Positions 23,901 through 34,535 of a stretch of 64,000 bases of DNA are shown in pieces. The notes below the pieces were generated by a model. It did not search any database. It was not told the DNA's origin and saw only the letters and a list, made by a program, of their open reading frames with translations. The translations under genes were made by a program, and so were the position numbers. Source of the DNA: Plumapathes pennacea. Taxonomy: Eukaryota > Cnidaria > Anthozoa > Antipatharia > Myriopathidae. The stretch is from NCBI GenBank assembly GCA_964036295.1, contig OZ038467.1, positions 14,471,670 through 14,535,669 of the forward strand. The letters are read 5' to 3'. The stretch's first letter is position 1. The number at the start of each line of letters is the position of its first letter.

Positions 23901-26563
23901 GTGAAAGGAACAAAAATTGCAGTGAAAAGTCTGAAAAGATTTTCATATTTGTTTCAACAAACAAATGGTAAATTTGATACTATTATTCAATATAGTCATG
24001 TTCACTAAATGCCCAAGATGTTTTCAAAACACTGGAACCTGTAACTTAATTACTGTTAAGTCATTACAGACATATTAGCTTTCACTCCTAAGGTCAGATT
24101 ACAAATTCTCCCAACCATTACTATGAGTGATATGGTGAGAATTGATAGGCCAATCAGCTTTTGTCTGAATGAACTATCAAGTGTCACATTCTCCATACTA
24201 TATCATTATATCTTTGGTGAGACACTGAAGGAGAGAATTGAAGTTGATCACTCTCAGGAGTGAAAGGGTTAATAGACAACACACAATACTGGAGTATGCC
24301 TACTTGATATCAGCTCCTGCAATCCAGCACCCCGGTTTTCCAGAGATAAGGACTGCGCTGGTCACATCAGGGTTAGATGACAACTCCTGGATCACCTAAA
24401 AAAGAAGGACAGAAGTTAGAGAATGCAGAAACATTTTCATTGCATTTTAGAAAGTGACAAACATGACATTTGTCTATGTAGAAGTGACTATCTCACAAAC
24501 TTTATGTGCTATTAAAACATGATGCCCTTACCTCTGTGAATTCCTTTGTCACGTTTTCTGAAAGAACATTAACCTAAGGAGAAACAATAATGCATGGAGT
24601 AACAATAACAATATAGTCTTATAGTCTGGTCATATAGTTAACAATTATTCGCCGAAGTGGAGGTGAATAGCGGCGGATATTTACCGAGCCGTTTCAGCAA
24701 GGTAAATATCCACCGCTATTCACCGACACTGAGGAGAATAATTGCTTTAGTATATACCACACAAGTTTAATAGCCAACTCCCAAATAGCTATTTTATTTC
24801 CGACAAAGGTGGGCAAAAATTGGGTTCGCGCGCCATTTTGTTTTACAGGAAACCGCCGGGAGGTGAATAGTACTTGATATTCCGAGATTGAGGAGCCAAT
24901 CAGAGCGCGCGAAAAGCACTATTCACTTGTGTGGTATATACTAATCTCATTTATTCAAGATGTGCAACTGAACAATTTACAACAAAGTAAGATAATAAAG
25001 GCATCATATCTTGAAAAGGAGATCTTGATGTTAGCCCTATAACAATCTCCATAAATAATAACGTACATCCAAAAACTTCACTTGCTTGTAAATTTAATTG
25101 ATAAAAATTTACTTTAAAGTGAAAAAGTTTCGTAGGAACGAACTAAAAAAGGTATTATAGGATAAAATTACTATGCATATGTGATTTAAGTCTTAATTTA
25201 AAAAGGTTAAAAGTTCCAGCCTTGACAATTTACTTTAGGTAGTTCAATCCATTCCAAGAATTCATATAGCAACTAAGTTACTAGCTACTACATACCTAAT
25301 AATAAAGCTGAACACTTCATTAATTGATAATAAATAACATTAATTTGTACAGTTGCATCATTTGTGAACTGTATGCATTTTTGTCTATAAGATACAAAAC
25401 AGAAGCTGTACCTTAGAATCTGGAGTATCAAATTTGATGACTGCCACGCCATCTTTTACAGTGTGAGTGAGATGGTTCCCTGCTACAAAGAAAATAGTGC
25501 ATTCTATCAAAACAAAAAATAATAATCACTCTGCATGCATTTAGAACAAGTAGATATGTCGTAACTTCAGACCAGCACACATGTAATGGTACTGTAAACA
25601 GTATGTATTCTGGCAATATAAAAAATTATACCTAATGAGATTCAGATTCATTTCCTTTTCAGGCAGGAGGTTCTGGCTGGCAGACTGGACCCCACTTGGT
25701 TGAAAGGCAGAGCTCTCTACCAAACATCCCCTACCCCACCACCACCCCCAAGCAAAGTTCAAACTTCACATGAGGACAATAAGGGAAAGAGGCAGGAGAA
25801 TAACATAAGCTTGCAGGAGAGTGGGAGACAAAACAGGGAAGTCCAGTAAAACAGACGAGTTGTGTGCATGTGTACACAATAATACCCCCTTTTTTTTTTA
25901 CTGTTATACTGAAATTATCAGACTCTTACCAGCAGGTGTTGAGGTGGAGAAGGATCCTGTGAAATGATAAAAGACAAACATTACAAAAATTAAATGACAA
26001 AAGTCTAAGTAATATTTTATAGTAACTGTTTTAAAACTTCAATTAATAGCCACAAACCATTCCCCTCTCTGGAATCAAATTTACCAGGGAACCTTGGAAA
26101 CAAGCATGCTGTGTATGAGCAAAACTGCACAAATTAGAACTCCATGCCCCTTGATCTCTTGCTTTAGATACAGCTGAGTCATAAATCATCTAGTATAAAT
26201 CAACATGCCAGTGTGGACAACTCTCCCTCTCTGTCTTGCCCGATTTGTATAACGTCTAAACTTGTGTATCAAGGAACAGATTAACTGCACATCTCTTGAG
26301 CTTTTACTTGTGCTTTCTGAGTAGGTTAGACTGTGCTGTGACTATAACATATTTTTCTGTCTCGTAACAGGAAAATCAAAACTAAACATTAGTCAATTAA
26401 ACAAATAAAATGTACAGTCCCGCTAGACTCACGTGCACGCACGATATAAACTGAAAATGTCCACAAAACCAAATTGCTCACCAGAACAAGCAGCTGGTAG
26501 CAGTTTCCTTCCAGCAATTGATGAAATTCGGCGGGAGGCACTTCTCGCAGCCAAGGAAAGCAT
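11968..26563 (-). CDS. HADHA: Mitochondrial trifunctional enzyme alpha subunit (long-chain enoyl-CoA hydratase / 3-hydroxyacyl-CoA dehydrogenase)
   Basis: Acts in mitochondrial beta-oxidation, hydrating long-chain 2-enoyl-CoA and then oxidising 3-hydroxyacyl-CoA with NAD+, in a complex with the beta thiolase. I could join 34 exons, all in phase, from ATG 26563-26561 to stop 11970-11968: 2304 nt, 767 residues, close to the 763 of the human protein. Exon 1 encodes an Arg/Ser/Ala-rich, acid-free presequence ([15 protein letters not shown]). The hydratase half has both catalytic glutamates, E151 ([10 protein letters not shown]) and E173 ([18 protein letters not shown]). The dehydrogenase half has the NAD loop GAGLMG at 371-376, and catalytic H501 and E513 in [15 protein letters not shown]. 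The C-terminal repeat of the dehydrogenase domain is complete ([20 protein letters not shown]). E513 aligns with human E510, the common LCHAD-deficiency site. Introns carry several MITEs and a minisatellite, but no exon is broken. The beta-subunit gene is not in the window. Confidence 0.97.
14719..14938. mobile_element. Truncated GGGCCC-ended MITE in HADHA intron
   Basis: The segment matches the inside and right end (CTTTGAAAAACCAGGCCC) of the elements at 21.25 and 27.83 kb. The usual left end GGGCCCGGTTTTTCGAAAG is missing. No coding capacity. Confidence 0.55.
14975..15595. repeat. 49-bp minisatellite, about 12 copies, in HADHA intron
   Basis: A unit containing GCTTGTAGTTGCTAACATAG and then TGTGTGGTCAGTATGTGGTT repeats with an exact period of 49 bases (for example GCTAACAT at 15004, 15053 and 15102). 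Copies differ mainly at two positions (cagtat/cggtat and cagctt/caactt), and these variants alternate in the first copies, hinting at expansion by a two-unit block. It lies between the exons at 14601-14681 and 15622-15690, ending about 25 bases from the latter's donor. Confidence 0.95.
17843..18008. mobile_element. MITE with GTGCTCGACATTAA ends
   Basis: About 166 bp in a HADHA intron. The left end CAGTGCTCGACATTAA mirrors the right end TTAATGTCGAGCGCTG. The interior has GGTTGCCC-type phrases repeated in both directions. No reading frame of interest. Confidence 0.6.
19351..19511. mobile_element. Hairpin MITE, GTAATCGCATG ends
   Basis: An inverted repeat with GTAATCGCATG at 19351 and its complement CATGCGATTAC ending at 19511. 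The internal arms also pair (GAGCACTCACAAATTTTTCA versus TGAAAAATTTATGAGTGC). It lies inside a HADHA intron just before the exon at 19553-19638. Confidence 0.55.
19942..20115. mobile_element. MITE, second CCTCTAAGACGGACACC member
   Basis: The left end CACAGTCATCTCCCTCTAAG and right end GTCTTAGAGGAAGCTGACTG are inverted. The interior resembles the element at 11.35 kb, including the TAGGAGCGGTCCCTGCCA phrase in reverse orientation. It lies in a HADHA intron. Confidence 0.5.
21248..21491. mobile_element. GGGCCC-ended MITE, full length
   Basis: A 244-bp intronic element starting GGGCCCAGTTTTTCAAAGCA and ending CTTTCGAAAAACCGGGCCC. Subterminal TAGGCTAATCC / GGATTAGCTTA motifs are also inverted. 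Same family as 14.7 and 27.83 kb. Confidence 0.65.
21647..21737. mobile_element. Short MITE with GGCCCAGTTGTTCAAA ends
   Basis: About 91 bp. GGCCCAGTTGTTCAAA at the left is mirrored by TTTGAACAACTGGGCCC at the right, and internal ATCCACTGGATAG / CTATCC motifs pair. It lies in the long intron between HADHA exons at 20997-21067 and 22104-22162. Confidence 0.6.
24640..24950. mobile_element. Fold-back MITE with two hairpins in HADHA intron
   Basis: A first hairpin at 24660-24722 pairs GGTGAATAGCGGCGGATATT with AATATCCACCGCTATTCACC. An outer pair, TAGTATATACCACACAAGT (about 24735) and ACTTGTGTGGTATATACTAA (about 24930), encloses a further 200 bp. No coding potential. Exact ends are uncertain. Confidence 0.5.
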
Positions 26564-26820
26564 GATTTTTCAACTATTCCTCCGCCAACAGTCCAGTATG
26601 CTGTACTTTGGTCAGGTTTCCACCAATCAACGCATGCGTTCCTGTCAACGTATGAACGTTCCCATATAGCTTTGCGCGCTGTAGTACAAAGGTCAACGCG
26701 ACGTGGCGCACCTTTTGAGGGGGGAGAGGGAGAGTCTGCAGAATTTTAGGGGGAAGGGGATGGGAGGGGCAGAGAAAAAATAGAGCCGTTTTCGCATGAC
26801 TCCCGGGGGGGGGGGGGGGT
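26564..26820. promoter_or_regulatory. HADHA upstream flank with MITE end and G-run
   Basis: This 257-bp stretch lies just upstream of the HADHA start codon and must include its 5' leader and proximal promoter unless a further noncoding exon exists. I see no TATA box at a convincing place. At 26783-26803 it carries the isolated end TAGAGCCGTTTTCGCATGAC of the GAGC-ended MITE family, followed by a G-run at about 26805-26818. Confidence 0.35.
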
Positions 26821-28440
26821 TATCCGAATAAAATCGTAGTCTCAGTCTTCAGCAAGGGAACCCCTTCTGTCCATCTGTCATGGATTTGAAAGGCATCCAC
26901 AATTGTACTTTTCACTCTGATTGGAATTTTTAAAAGAAAAAAAAAATCATTTTTATAATATAAAGTAATACATCTTTATTGATAACATTGGCACATGGGA
27001 TTTTGAAGCGTGCATTATTGTCATTGACTTTTGACAAATTTGATGGCTCCTAAAGGAGCCGTTCGTGAATGTTGAGGCACGCAGTTCTGTAACCCGGGAC
27101 TGCTGGACCTAAAAGTTCCATCCAGCTCCCATCACTGCCATCTCTGAACAAATTCTGGTCAAGCAGGCAACTCAAGTCTTCCATATTTTCCAGGGACCAT
27201 GGATTTATCTCGTGACCACAGCAGTTGCACACAACAATAGTTGCTGAATTCGAATTGGCCTGACAATAAAAAAAAAAAAAAAAAAAAAAAAAAGAATAAA
27301 AAATAGTTACTTCACGTCACCTAATCTTCCACCATATGAAGGTTTTCATGACAACTTCTGGAAACCAATAAAAATTTATGTTCAACAAAACTGACATACT
27401 AATCATTAGGAAATCATCAAAATTTTGTACTATATACACTGAGTTTACTTATAATATGGTATCACTATCAATCAGTGTGTTTGGTTAAATTTCTTGCCAA
27501 ACTACAATAGGCATATAAGAGATTGGAAGTTCAATATACCATATAATGAATGCATTTAAAAAACAAGTGATCAATCAGTCACTTCAACATACACAATAAT
27601 TATTGTGTATCACTTTAGGTAGATTTTCTACCTTTCTGATTTTCTACCTTTTCTGATTTTCTACCTTTCTGATCCACTGGTAAAGCACAAAGTGTCAAAG
27701 TGCTCTTTTGTTGACACTTTGGGCACAGCTCTGACAAATGCTTCAAGAAGAGATGTCTTCCTGAAAAACAAAACAAACTATTTTTACCTAGCAATCTACA
27801 GTGAATAAAACAATATTACTAATCATCTGGGCCCGGTTTTTCGAAAGCCGATTAAGCTAATCCAGGATTAACGAAATTCTTTCTCTCAACACCGCTGCCA
27901 ATACACTGCAGAGTTTTGTTCGAAGATGGATTAAAAAGCTTGTTACAGCTTAAAAACGCATAAAGGAAGTTGTTGTGGACAAAACCTTGACGCATTTTCA
28001 GGTATCTAAATGACATGAAACTTTAGACCTAATCCAGGATTAGCCTAATCGTGCTTTGAAAAACCAGGCCCAGAACTATTATAATAATTATATGATTGAC
28101 AGTAAAAGTAATGAAATTGAGCAAGCCTAGTTAGAACATAAAAAGCATCTTTGATTGATTTTGAAATACACTGATGACTAACATGAATGGAGAATGGGGA
28201 GTTACATCCATGGCCAGCAATTCATAGGACTATGTGTAACTTTGGGATGTACATATGTTAAGAATAACTTACACATCCTATTCATTAAAACAAAAACAGT
28301 GTTAAATATTCACTGGAAAACTACTGTAGCACTAAGGGCAACTAGATATTGACTGCGTTGGAGTGAAGAAAGACAAATATTGTACAATAAATTAACTAAG
28401 GGTCACTGTGAAACATAGACATGTTAGCGCTCGAAACATC
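26821..28440 (-). pseudogene. KDZ-like repeat family, copy A (3' part only)
   Basis: It is colinear with 58731-60262 over its whole length, interrupted by a MITE here and a different MITE there. Read on the minus strand it holds the last coding segments of that family: one encoding a Cys-rich stretch near 27760-27670, and an open one at about 27260-27050 that begins around CNCCGHEINPWSLENMEDL and ends IHERLL. The 5' exons, present in the other two copies, are missing: homology stops at about 28440. Assignment to KDZ (Kyakuja-Dileera-Zisupton) elements rests on the cysteine cluster in copy C and is tentative. No transposase domain is visible. Confidence 0.5.
27829..28071. mobile_element. GGGCCC-ended MITE nested in copy A
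   Basis: A 243-bp element from GGGCCCGGTTTTTCGAAAG to CTTTGAAAAACCAGGCCC. The paralogous position in copy C (about 59697) is uninterrupted (AATCATCAGAACTATT), which shows the insertion directly and its near-exact ends. Same family as 14.7 and 21.25 kb. Confidence 0.8.
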
Positions 28441-28900
28441 ACAGGCAGCCCATGCTCTGGGGGTCTGTCTGTCTGTCTGTCACAGCTCTGAGTGCGATTT
28501 TGCTGATAAAATAAAAATACGAAAAATATCACGCTTTTACGTCTATTAATTGTGTCCTGGATCTCTTTTGAACGCTTTGGAGCCGTTTTAGAGCTAAAAT
28601 AAAGAAGTTTTAAACAATGCTCTTTTGCCCCCTACACAAATCAAAGCAGCGGTGCCGCTCAAAGCTCGCCCATTCTTGTTGGTCGATAGGGTTCACATGG
28701 TTTTTGTTTAAAATTTTATTTTGCTTTTATAGTTAGTGAGACATTATTCATATAACAGAATCTGCTCAAAATTGTGCAGAAAGCACTCTTTAGTTGAACC
28801 CAGAAACTTCCAAAGAAGAATCTTTTTGTACATTGGACACCTAGATTAGGTTCACTATGTTTCAACTGTTCCATTGGTGACAAATAATTGTGTTCATAGC
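28441..28900. other. No gene recognised
   Basis: Holds a short GTCT tandem (about 28467-28482) and AT-rich sequence. Nothing coding was found between the end of copy A and the Helitron remnant. Confidence 0.4.
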
Positions 28901-29640
28901 CAAGATTGCAGTCATGATGCTGTAAATAGTGCAGTACAAAATAATATAAATCAAAATGATAATACTGTTTGTGCAGTTAGTTGCTCAAACAAGAAAGATT
29001 GTGATTTTCAGCTGTTGAGGAATGAAAAGCTTATTTGAGAGATTATAAAAGAAAGCAAAGAATGGATCAACAATATCTTGCTAAAGATAAGCTAATGAGA
29101 ATGCACATGAAACAGAAAAAGTAATCCCAAAGTAAAACAAAAAGAAGATAAAGCTAAGAAAATATACAGAGAAGCAAACCCAGATTATGTGAAAGAAAAA
29201 GAGAGATAGGCCAAAAAAGGGAAAAGGACCCAGATTTTATTAAAGAAAAAGAGACAAGCCAAAAAAATACAAAGGCAAAAAAATCCACAATTAGTGAGAC
29301 TAAAAGAAAAACAGACGAAGCAAAAACAAAGAGTAAACAAATTAAAAACCATTGAGGGTCTTATTAAGCAACTTCATGAAAATATTAAATGTGGACCTGA
29401 GTTATGTGTACTTGCTGTGATCAACTTTGGTTGGCAAAGCTGGTGTGATTAGATGTCATGAACATTCATTCAACTCAGATCTTAATGCATCAGTCAAACT
29501 TTGTATCACTGGGGAAGAAAGTGTGAACAATTCTGAATGGATTTGTAGAACTTGTCATCAAAACATCAAAGCTGGTAAGATGCCAAGTTGTGCAAAGGCC
29601 AATAAAATGACATTCCCACATAAGCCACATAAAGCCTTAA
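28901..29640 (+). pseudogene. Decayed Helitron-type (PIF1/DUF6570) N-terminal region
   Basis: In changing frames it shows a long Lys/Arg/Gln/Glu repeat region (AKKIYREANPDYVKEKE), then a Cys-Cys-Asp-Gln-Leu-Trp motif near 29412 and, in another frame from 29427, a segment ending WICRTCHQNIKAGKMPSCA and FPHKP. These are in the order seen in the N-terminal part of cnidarian Helitron-associated PIF1-like proteins. Several stops and at least one frameshift separate the pieces, and the helicase itself is absent. Family assignment is from motif memory, so moderate. Confidence 0.5.
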
Positions 29641-29874
29641 TTTTTATGTTTCGTATTTGGCCGCTGCTTACACAGATAAACATATTTGCGAACCTTAATC
29701 TTGCTCTTATTTACAAGCTTTTGCGTGCCTCGTTAGACAGTGATTGGCACGGGTTTCATGCCTTTTACAACATTCGGCAAGAGCAGACGACTTGGGAACA
29801 AATTTACTTATGTAGCGACGTACCTTACGCCGCACGTGTTTGCTCTTTCGCAAAAGCCTTCGAACTTTGCGTAA

Positions 29875-30107
29875 AGGTGGTGTTACACTGGTCGATTTGC
29901 AACGACGATTTGCAACGATGCGATGTTGCTCTAAAAAAACGTTGAGGTATAACACGGCATTGCGAACGATTTTTCGCGATGTTTGCTGTGCTGCAACGCG
30001 TTGCAAGTTTTTGAAAGCGATTCAAAAACTTGCAACACCGTTGCATGAGTTTGGAGCAAATCGGCGTTGCAAATCGTCGTTGCAAATCGACCAGTGTAAC
30101 ACCACCT
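29875..30107. mobile_element. PIF/Harbinger-type MITE, TAA duplication
   Basis: A 233-bp element with about 30-bp inverted ends (AGGTGGTGTTACACTGGTCG...) and a 3-bp target duplication TAA at 29872-29874 and 30108-30110. A second copy in opposite orientation lies at 51621-51826. The ACTGGTCGATTTGCAAC motif is repeated internally. Reading frames crossing it are by-products of the repeat. Confidence 0.85.
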
Positions 30108-30472
30108 TAATGGAATACGCGACGGTTCTCTCGCTCGCTTCCGATTAGTTTTACCCTTCCACGTAAAATGTTAACGCGACCGTCCGTCAAGCATTTCACG
30201 TTCAGATGTTTCTACCGCAACACAATCCTTGCCATTCGATCTGGCGACGTGATAGCTTGTGTCAATCACAGCTGTAGAAGCACCCTCGTTTAACGCCTGG
30301 TCTTTGTTTACAAAACAGCACAATGTCTGCGTTTCATGATCACAGCATTTCATTAATTTCAGTGTCGCTCAATCGCGGTATATTTTCGTAATCACAGCAC
30401 AATCCCTACATTCGTAGAAACACCCAGGCCTAATGGCCAAACAAACTTCGAATGCTTGACAACCATGACAAA

Positions 30473-31040
30473 GGCTTATGGTAATTTGCGAAACGAAACA
30501 AACGAAACGAAACAACGAAACAACGAAACAAAAAGTGGTAATTTGCGAAAGAACGAAAGAACGAAACAAAAATTGGTAATTTGCGAAACAACGAAACAAG
30601 ATATGCTAATTTGCCAGACAGGCGGCAGGGGGGGATGGAAGCTTCCTACAAACGTAAAGAACTCTCGATTGTCCCGTGGGACAGCGGCAGTTTCGTAATG
30701 TTTCGTAATGCCTGTCTTATCGTCTCATCACCTGGATTCTGTTGACATTTGTTCATATCTCGCCGCGCTTTTCGCTTGGCCGAGGAGGCTGCTCAGAGAA
30801 GTGAAGAAGGACCAGGCCTGCTACCTCTCTATAATTCTGCCATGACTTCAAACAAATCTTTGTTAAATTCCCGCCGTCCTCTTATTGCTCACTGAATGTA
30901 ATTCGACCGGAAACATCTTGGGCACCATTCAAAACTGACTCGTTGTTTGTAACCGCCGCTATCAACACCTTCGTAAAAACCTTGAGATGTGGCCTGTCAC
31001 CGCTTTCGATAATCGGCGATCAATCAAGGTGCCGGTGCGT

Positions 31041-31071
<31 letters not shown>

Positions 31072-32415
31072 GAGGGGGAGGGGGAGGGGTGGGGATTGGA
31101 CCTCTCCTAACGCTCACGTTAGTGCAGCGCTCATTTTAGTGCCTGGCTTTAGTTTGGAATATCTTCAGCATCGTTGTGTCGAAATATAATCTCGTTTAGC
31201 CGTTTATTTGCCGAAATATAATCTCGTTTAGCCGTTTATTTGCCGTAATATAATCTCGTTTGTTTCGCCAATCTAGGCAGATTATGGTGATTTAAAGACT
31301 GCAAAATGTTTCCCGACAGCAACGGGTCTAACACGTAATTTATAAACTTTAATTTAAAAAAATTGCAATGCTGGTTCTGGTGTCTAGAGGACAGTTGTCA
31401 AAAATCCCGGCAAAATACAAAATATGTTCTGATGAAACTCTGCTGGATGTCCGGCGAGCAAGTTGCGCGAAGTTGTTTTATACGAAAAGTCGCGTGGGAA
31501 CCGCATGAGAAAGGCTTGTTCCGAGACACGAACCGACAGACAAACGTGAGAAAATGTCTGACATTTCCCAAAACTGCTGGCCGGAACAAATCTCAAAAAA
31601 GATCGAGATTTTTATTAAGAAAAGGTGGAGAATATTTACGTTGCAGACCGTATACAACGAAGTAGAAAATAATTGGGATATTTTAACTTTCTCAAGAAAG
31701 AATAGCGCTAAGTATTGGGTTTTCCTTTATATTCAAGTTTCAACAAAAAGTAGAATTGTCGGAAATTGCCACTGATTCTCAAGTTAACAAAAAGGGTCAT
31801 AATTTGACACATCGCACATTTGACAGAACAATTTCTCTTTTGAAATTACCGGAAAAATTGAAATGAGGCCTGTCGCTGGTAAGTATTCATCTCTTGCAAC
31901 CATAGACTAAATCAAGGCAGATAAACACAACAGCCCAAGTTTCATTTCCTTTATTCAAATAGGCCTGAGTTGCGTGTGGTCTCTTGTCTCGACAGTTGTT
32001 GTCGCGAAAATTCGAACGAATCCCACGGGAATATCAGCGATTAGAGAGCTCACATGCAAAATTTGCGAATCTCGCAGTCACCCGAAGCGAAGTCGCGTAG
32101 TGTAGGACAACTTTAAGAGCAGGTTTAACTGCTGGTGTGACGGTAAGAAAGTAATCTGAAGGACATACTTGCTCGCACGTCAATGTAACCATGGCTTTTT
32201 ACAATAGAGGACTTAGGGGTGAGGGGTGGGGGGTGGGGGTCGGAAGCTTCCATCCCCCCCTGCCGCCTGTCTGGCAAATTAGCATATCTTGTTTCGTTGT
32301 TTCGCAAATTACCAATTTTTGTTTCGTTGTTTCGTTGTTTCGCAAATTACCACTTTTTGTTTCGTTGTTTCGTTGTTTCGTTTCGTTTGTTTCGTTTCGC
32401 AAATTACCATAAGCC
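30473..32415. mobile_element. 1.94-kb DNA transposon with 174-bp TIRs and 8-bp duplication
   Basis: The left TIR 30473-30646 and right TIR 32242-32415 are the same length and differ at two positions by my reading. Both start GGCTTATGGTAATTTGCG and contain three GTAATTTGCGAAA blocks separated by AACGAAAC-type runs, ending GGAAGCTTCC. The flanks carry an exact 8-bp direct repeat, ATGACAAA, at 30465-30472 and 32416-32423. The 1.6-kb interior has only short frames (the longest about 100 codons) with no transposase motif, so the copy is non-autonomous. An 8-bp duplication fits hAT, P or Merlin-like elements, but the TIRs are long and internally repetitive. It also holds a (GT)n/G-run at 31040-31080. 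Confidence 0.9.
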
Positions 32416-32651
32416 ATGACAAACAAGAAATTCCACATGAAGCTTCGACGTCTTCTGTTTGAACGAACTGCGTAACACGACCATGCCCAAATTTGGAAAC
32501 TGACAAGTTCCTTCTTTGGAAATTCCTTATTTGGAAGTCCATTGTTGACACAGAAGCCTGGAAGGACACCGTGACAACTTCAAGCTCGCCTTCACTTCGT
32601 GAGGCGAGCTTAAAAACGACAAGGCTGGAAAGCAATTTCGTCCGTACCTGA

Positions 32652-32700
32652 CATTTCTCCAACAGCAGTCAAGCTCAAACTCCGGCGATTGCCACTGAGA
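32652..32700 (+). repeat. Fragment of LINE 5' leader
   Basis: About 49 bp matching, in inverse orientation, the start of the LINE leader at 39325-39376, with one or two differences (TCCAACAGCAGTCAAGCTCA is common to both). It abuts the fold-back at 32696. Confidence 0.6.
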
Positions 32701-33248
32701 TAAATAGACTTCCCTTTGGCCAAGTTACAAGGTCCAGTGAACATCCGTTCTTGAGAAATTGTGAGAAATATTTCTAGATTCAAATCCTTCGAGGCTTGCC
32801 AGGAACGAATTTGGACACAGGAAACCAACGGTCTCTTGAGTCTCGATCTGGTGAATGCAAACCATGACACATGCACCCGAGGGTGCGGAGAATTCGGCAG
32901 ACCAAAACAAACCCCAGCCTTGTCCCGAATGTGAAAATTGACCTCTCAGTCTATGGTTCTCTCCAAAAGTTCTCTTCAGATAGAGGGCTGTCAAACGTGA
33001 GGTCAATTTTTATGTTTGGAACAAGGCTGGGGTTTGTTTTGGTCTGCCAAATTCTCCGCACCCTCAGGTGCGTGTGTCGCGGTTTGCGTTCAACAGATTG
33101 AGACTCAAGAGACCGTTGGTTTCCCATGTCCAAATTCGTTCCTGGCAAGTCTCGAAAGATTTGAATCTAGAAATATTTCTCGCGATTTCTCAAGAACAGA
33201 TGTTCACTGGACCTTGTAACTTGGCCAAAGGGAAGCCTATTTATCTCA
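32696..33248. repeat. Fold-back with two 250-bp arms
   Basis: Arms at 32696-32945 and 32999-33248 are inverted copies at roughly 90% identity, separated by a 53-bp spacer. Each starts at GAGATAAATAG and contains AAACAAACCCCAGCCTTGT. One reading frame (with SKDLNLEIFL and GPCNLAKGK) stays open in both arms on opposite strands, so the repeated unit may derive from a coding or structured element; I do not recognise it. Confidence 0.8.
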
Positions 33249-33249
33249 T

Positions 33250-33835
33250 TTACATTACATTTTTACATTTATTCATTAGATGACACACAAAGATTTACAT
33301 AAAGAAGTAAGGCCAAAGCCAGTGGCTTAAATGGCTTGGGGTCAACAGATGAATTAAGTGTTTCATCGCAGAGGTGACGCACTCAGCAAATACAATGTTA
33401 CAATAACAAATAGCAAATTTAAAAATTAAATTAAATTAAATATAAACCTAACAGCAACAACAACAGAACTAACATTCCTATAAAGAGTAGGTTGAACTAA
33501 GCATATTGTAAACTACATATTAAATACATATCATTTCTTATTTTATAGTGAAGTAAATGGAATTAGAAAGAAATTACAGTCCTTTGAAGATTAAGTCCAC
33601 TGAATATAAACTAAATACATATCATTTCTTACAAGTCAAACTGAGTATAAACCTAAGTATTTATAAATACTAATAAACTTTAATACATATCATTTTTTTA
33701 TTTTATAGTGAAGTAAATGGAAAGAAAAAAGATTATAATCCTGAATATAAACTAAGTACATATCATTTCTTACTAAACACGTTATAATAAAGTACAAGTC
33801 AAACTGAGTATAAACCTTTGAGGTAAGATAAATAC
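33250..33835. repeat. AT-rich degenerate repeats
   Basis: Phrases such as TACATATCATTTCTTA, TTTTATAGTGAAGTAAATGG and AAGTCAAACTGAGTATAAAC recur two to four times in irregular order. No coding potential. Confidence 0.5.
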
Positions 33836-33837
33836 AG

Positions 33838-34240
33838 TTAGAAAGAACATTCGAAATTGTTATCAAAGATATTGGAGTCTGTATCAATGTCTGGGTCTAG
33901 TAGAAGGTGACGAGAGTCAGGATCATCAAGAAATGGGTTGAAGTACTTGTTTTTGAGCAGTTCGGAATCAAAGCAAGGGGTAGAATTAAAGTCAAAAATG
34001 GAAAAGTAAACATCAGTATCATTCTCAAAGTGGTTAAAAGGGAAAATAGTTGATATGCATGAGGAACAGTACCAAGGTACAGTAGAATTGGTTAGGAGAA
34101 AAGGGTGTACATTTAAGGTGAGTCCAAAGGTGACAGATATCGCAGAAAATTGCACTGTGATTGTTGTGGACGTTGAAATGACATGCAGAGCAGGGATACT
34201 TAATGGGCATGAGTTAGTATTGAAAATTATTTACGAACTA
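33838..34240 (-). pseudogene. Retroelement PHD-like zinc finger remnant
   Basis: On the minus strand one frame reads CSACHFNVHNNHSAIFCDIC followed by HLKC. After a frameshift the next continues VPWYCSSCISTIFPFN. Together these form the C-x2-C ... H ... C-x2-C order of the PHD-like finger that many invertebrate non-LTR retrotransposon proteins carry before the endonuclease. No endonuclease or reverse transcriptase follows. Confidence 0.45.
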
Positions 34241-34272
34241 AAGAAACACTACACTTATTTGATAATATGTAT

Positions 34273-34437
34273 TGTAGCGGCGTGAGGACCCACCCCCTCC
34301 CCTGGGATAGTTATTTGTGGCGCGCATGCGCACGAAGATCAAATCGGACCCACGTGAAGGTGTAGGAGATTCCAAAGTAAAAGGCTGTTTTGACGCATAG
34401 TTAAGTGATTCTACTCTGTGAGACGTCGGACGCTACA
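34273..34437 (+). repeat. 5' LTR of Ty3/Gypsy element
   Basis: A 165-bp segment with the terminal inverted hexamer TGTAGC...GCTACA, placed directly before TTGGTGGCAGCGGTGG, a typical position for the primer-binding site, and about 100 bp before gag. No second LTR is present in the window, so the limits rest on the TG...CA ends and context. Confidence 0.65.
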
Positions 34438-34535
34438 TTGGTGGCAGCGGTGGCGAGCCTCCCGAACCTAAGGCAAGCATTTATTTCTGTTAATATAAAG
34501 TTTTGAAGGCTCGTGTGTTTTGTGCACCGATCGCT

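Noticed and set aside
29707-30148. Several overlapping arginine/cysteine-rich frames on both strands
   Set aside because: They are produced by the inverted ends and internal repeats of the MITE at 29875-30107.
30456-32440. Thr/Asn/Glu-rich peptides (repeats of NETNETKQRNNETK type) as coding genes
   Set aside because: They are translations of the AACGAAAC-type repeats in the two TIRs and appear at both ends in mirror image.
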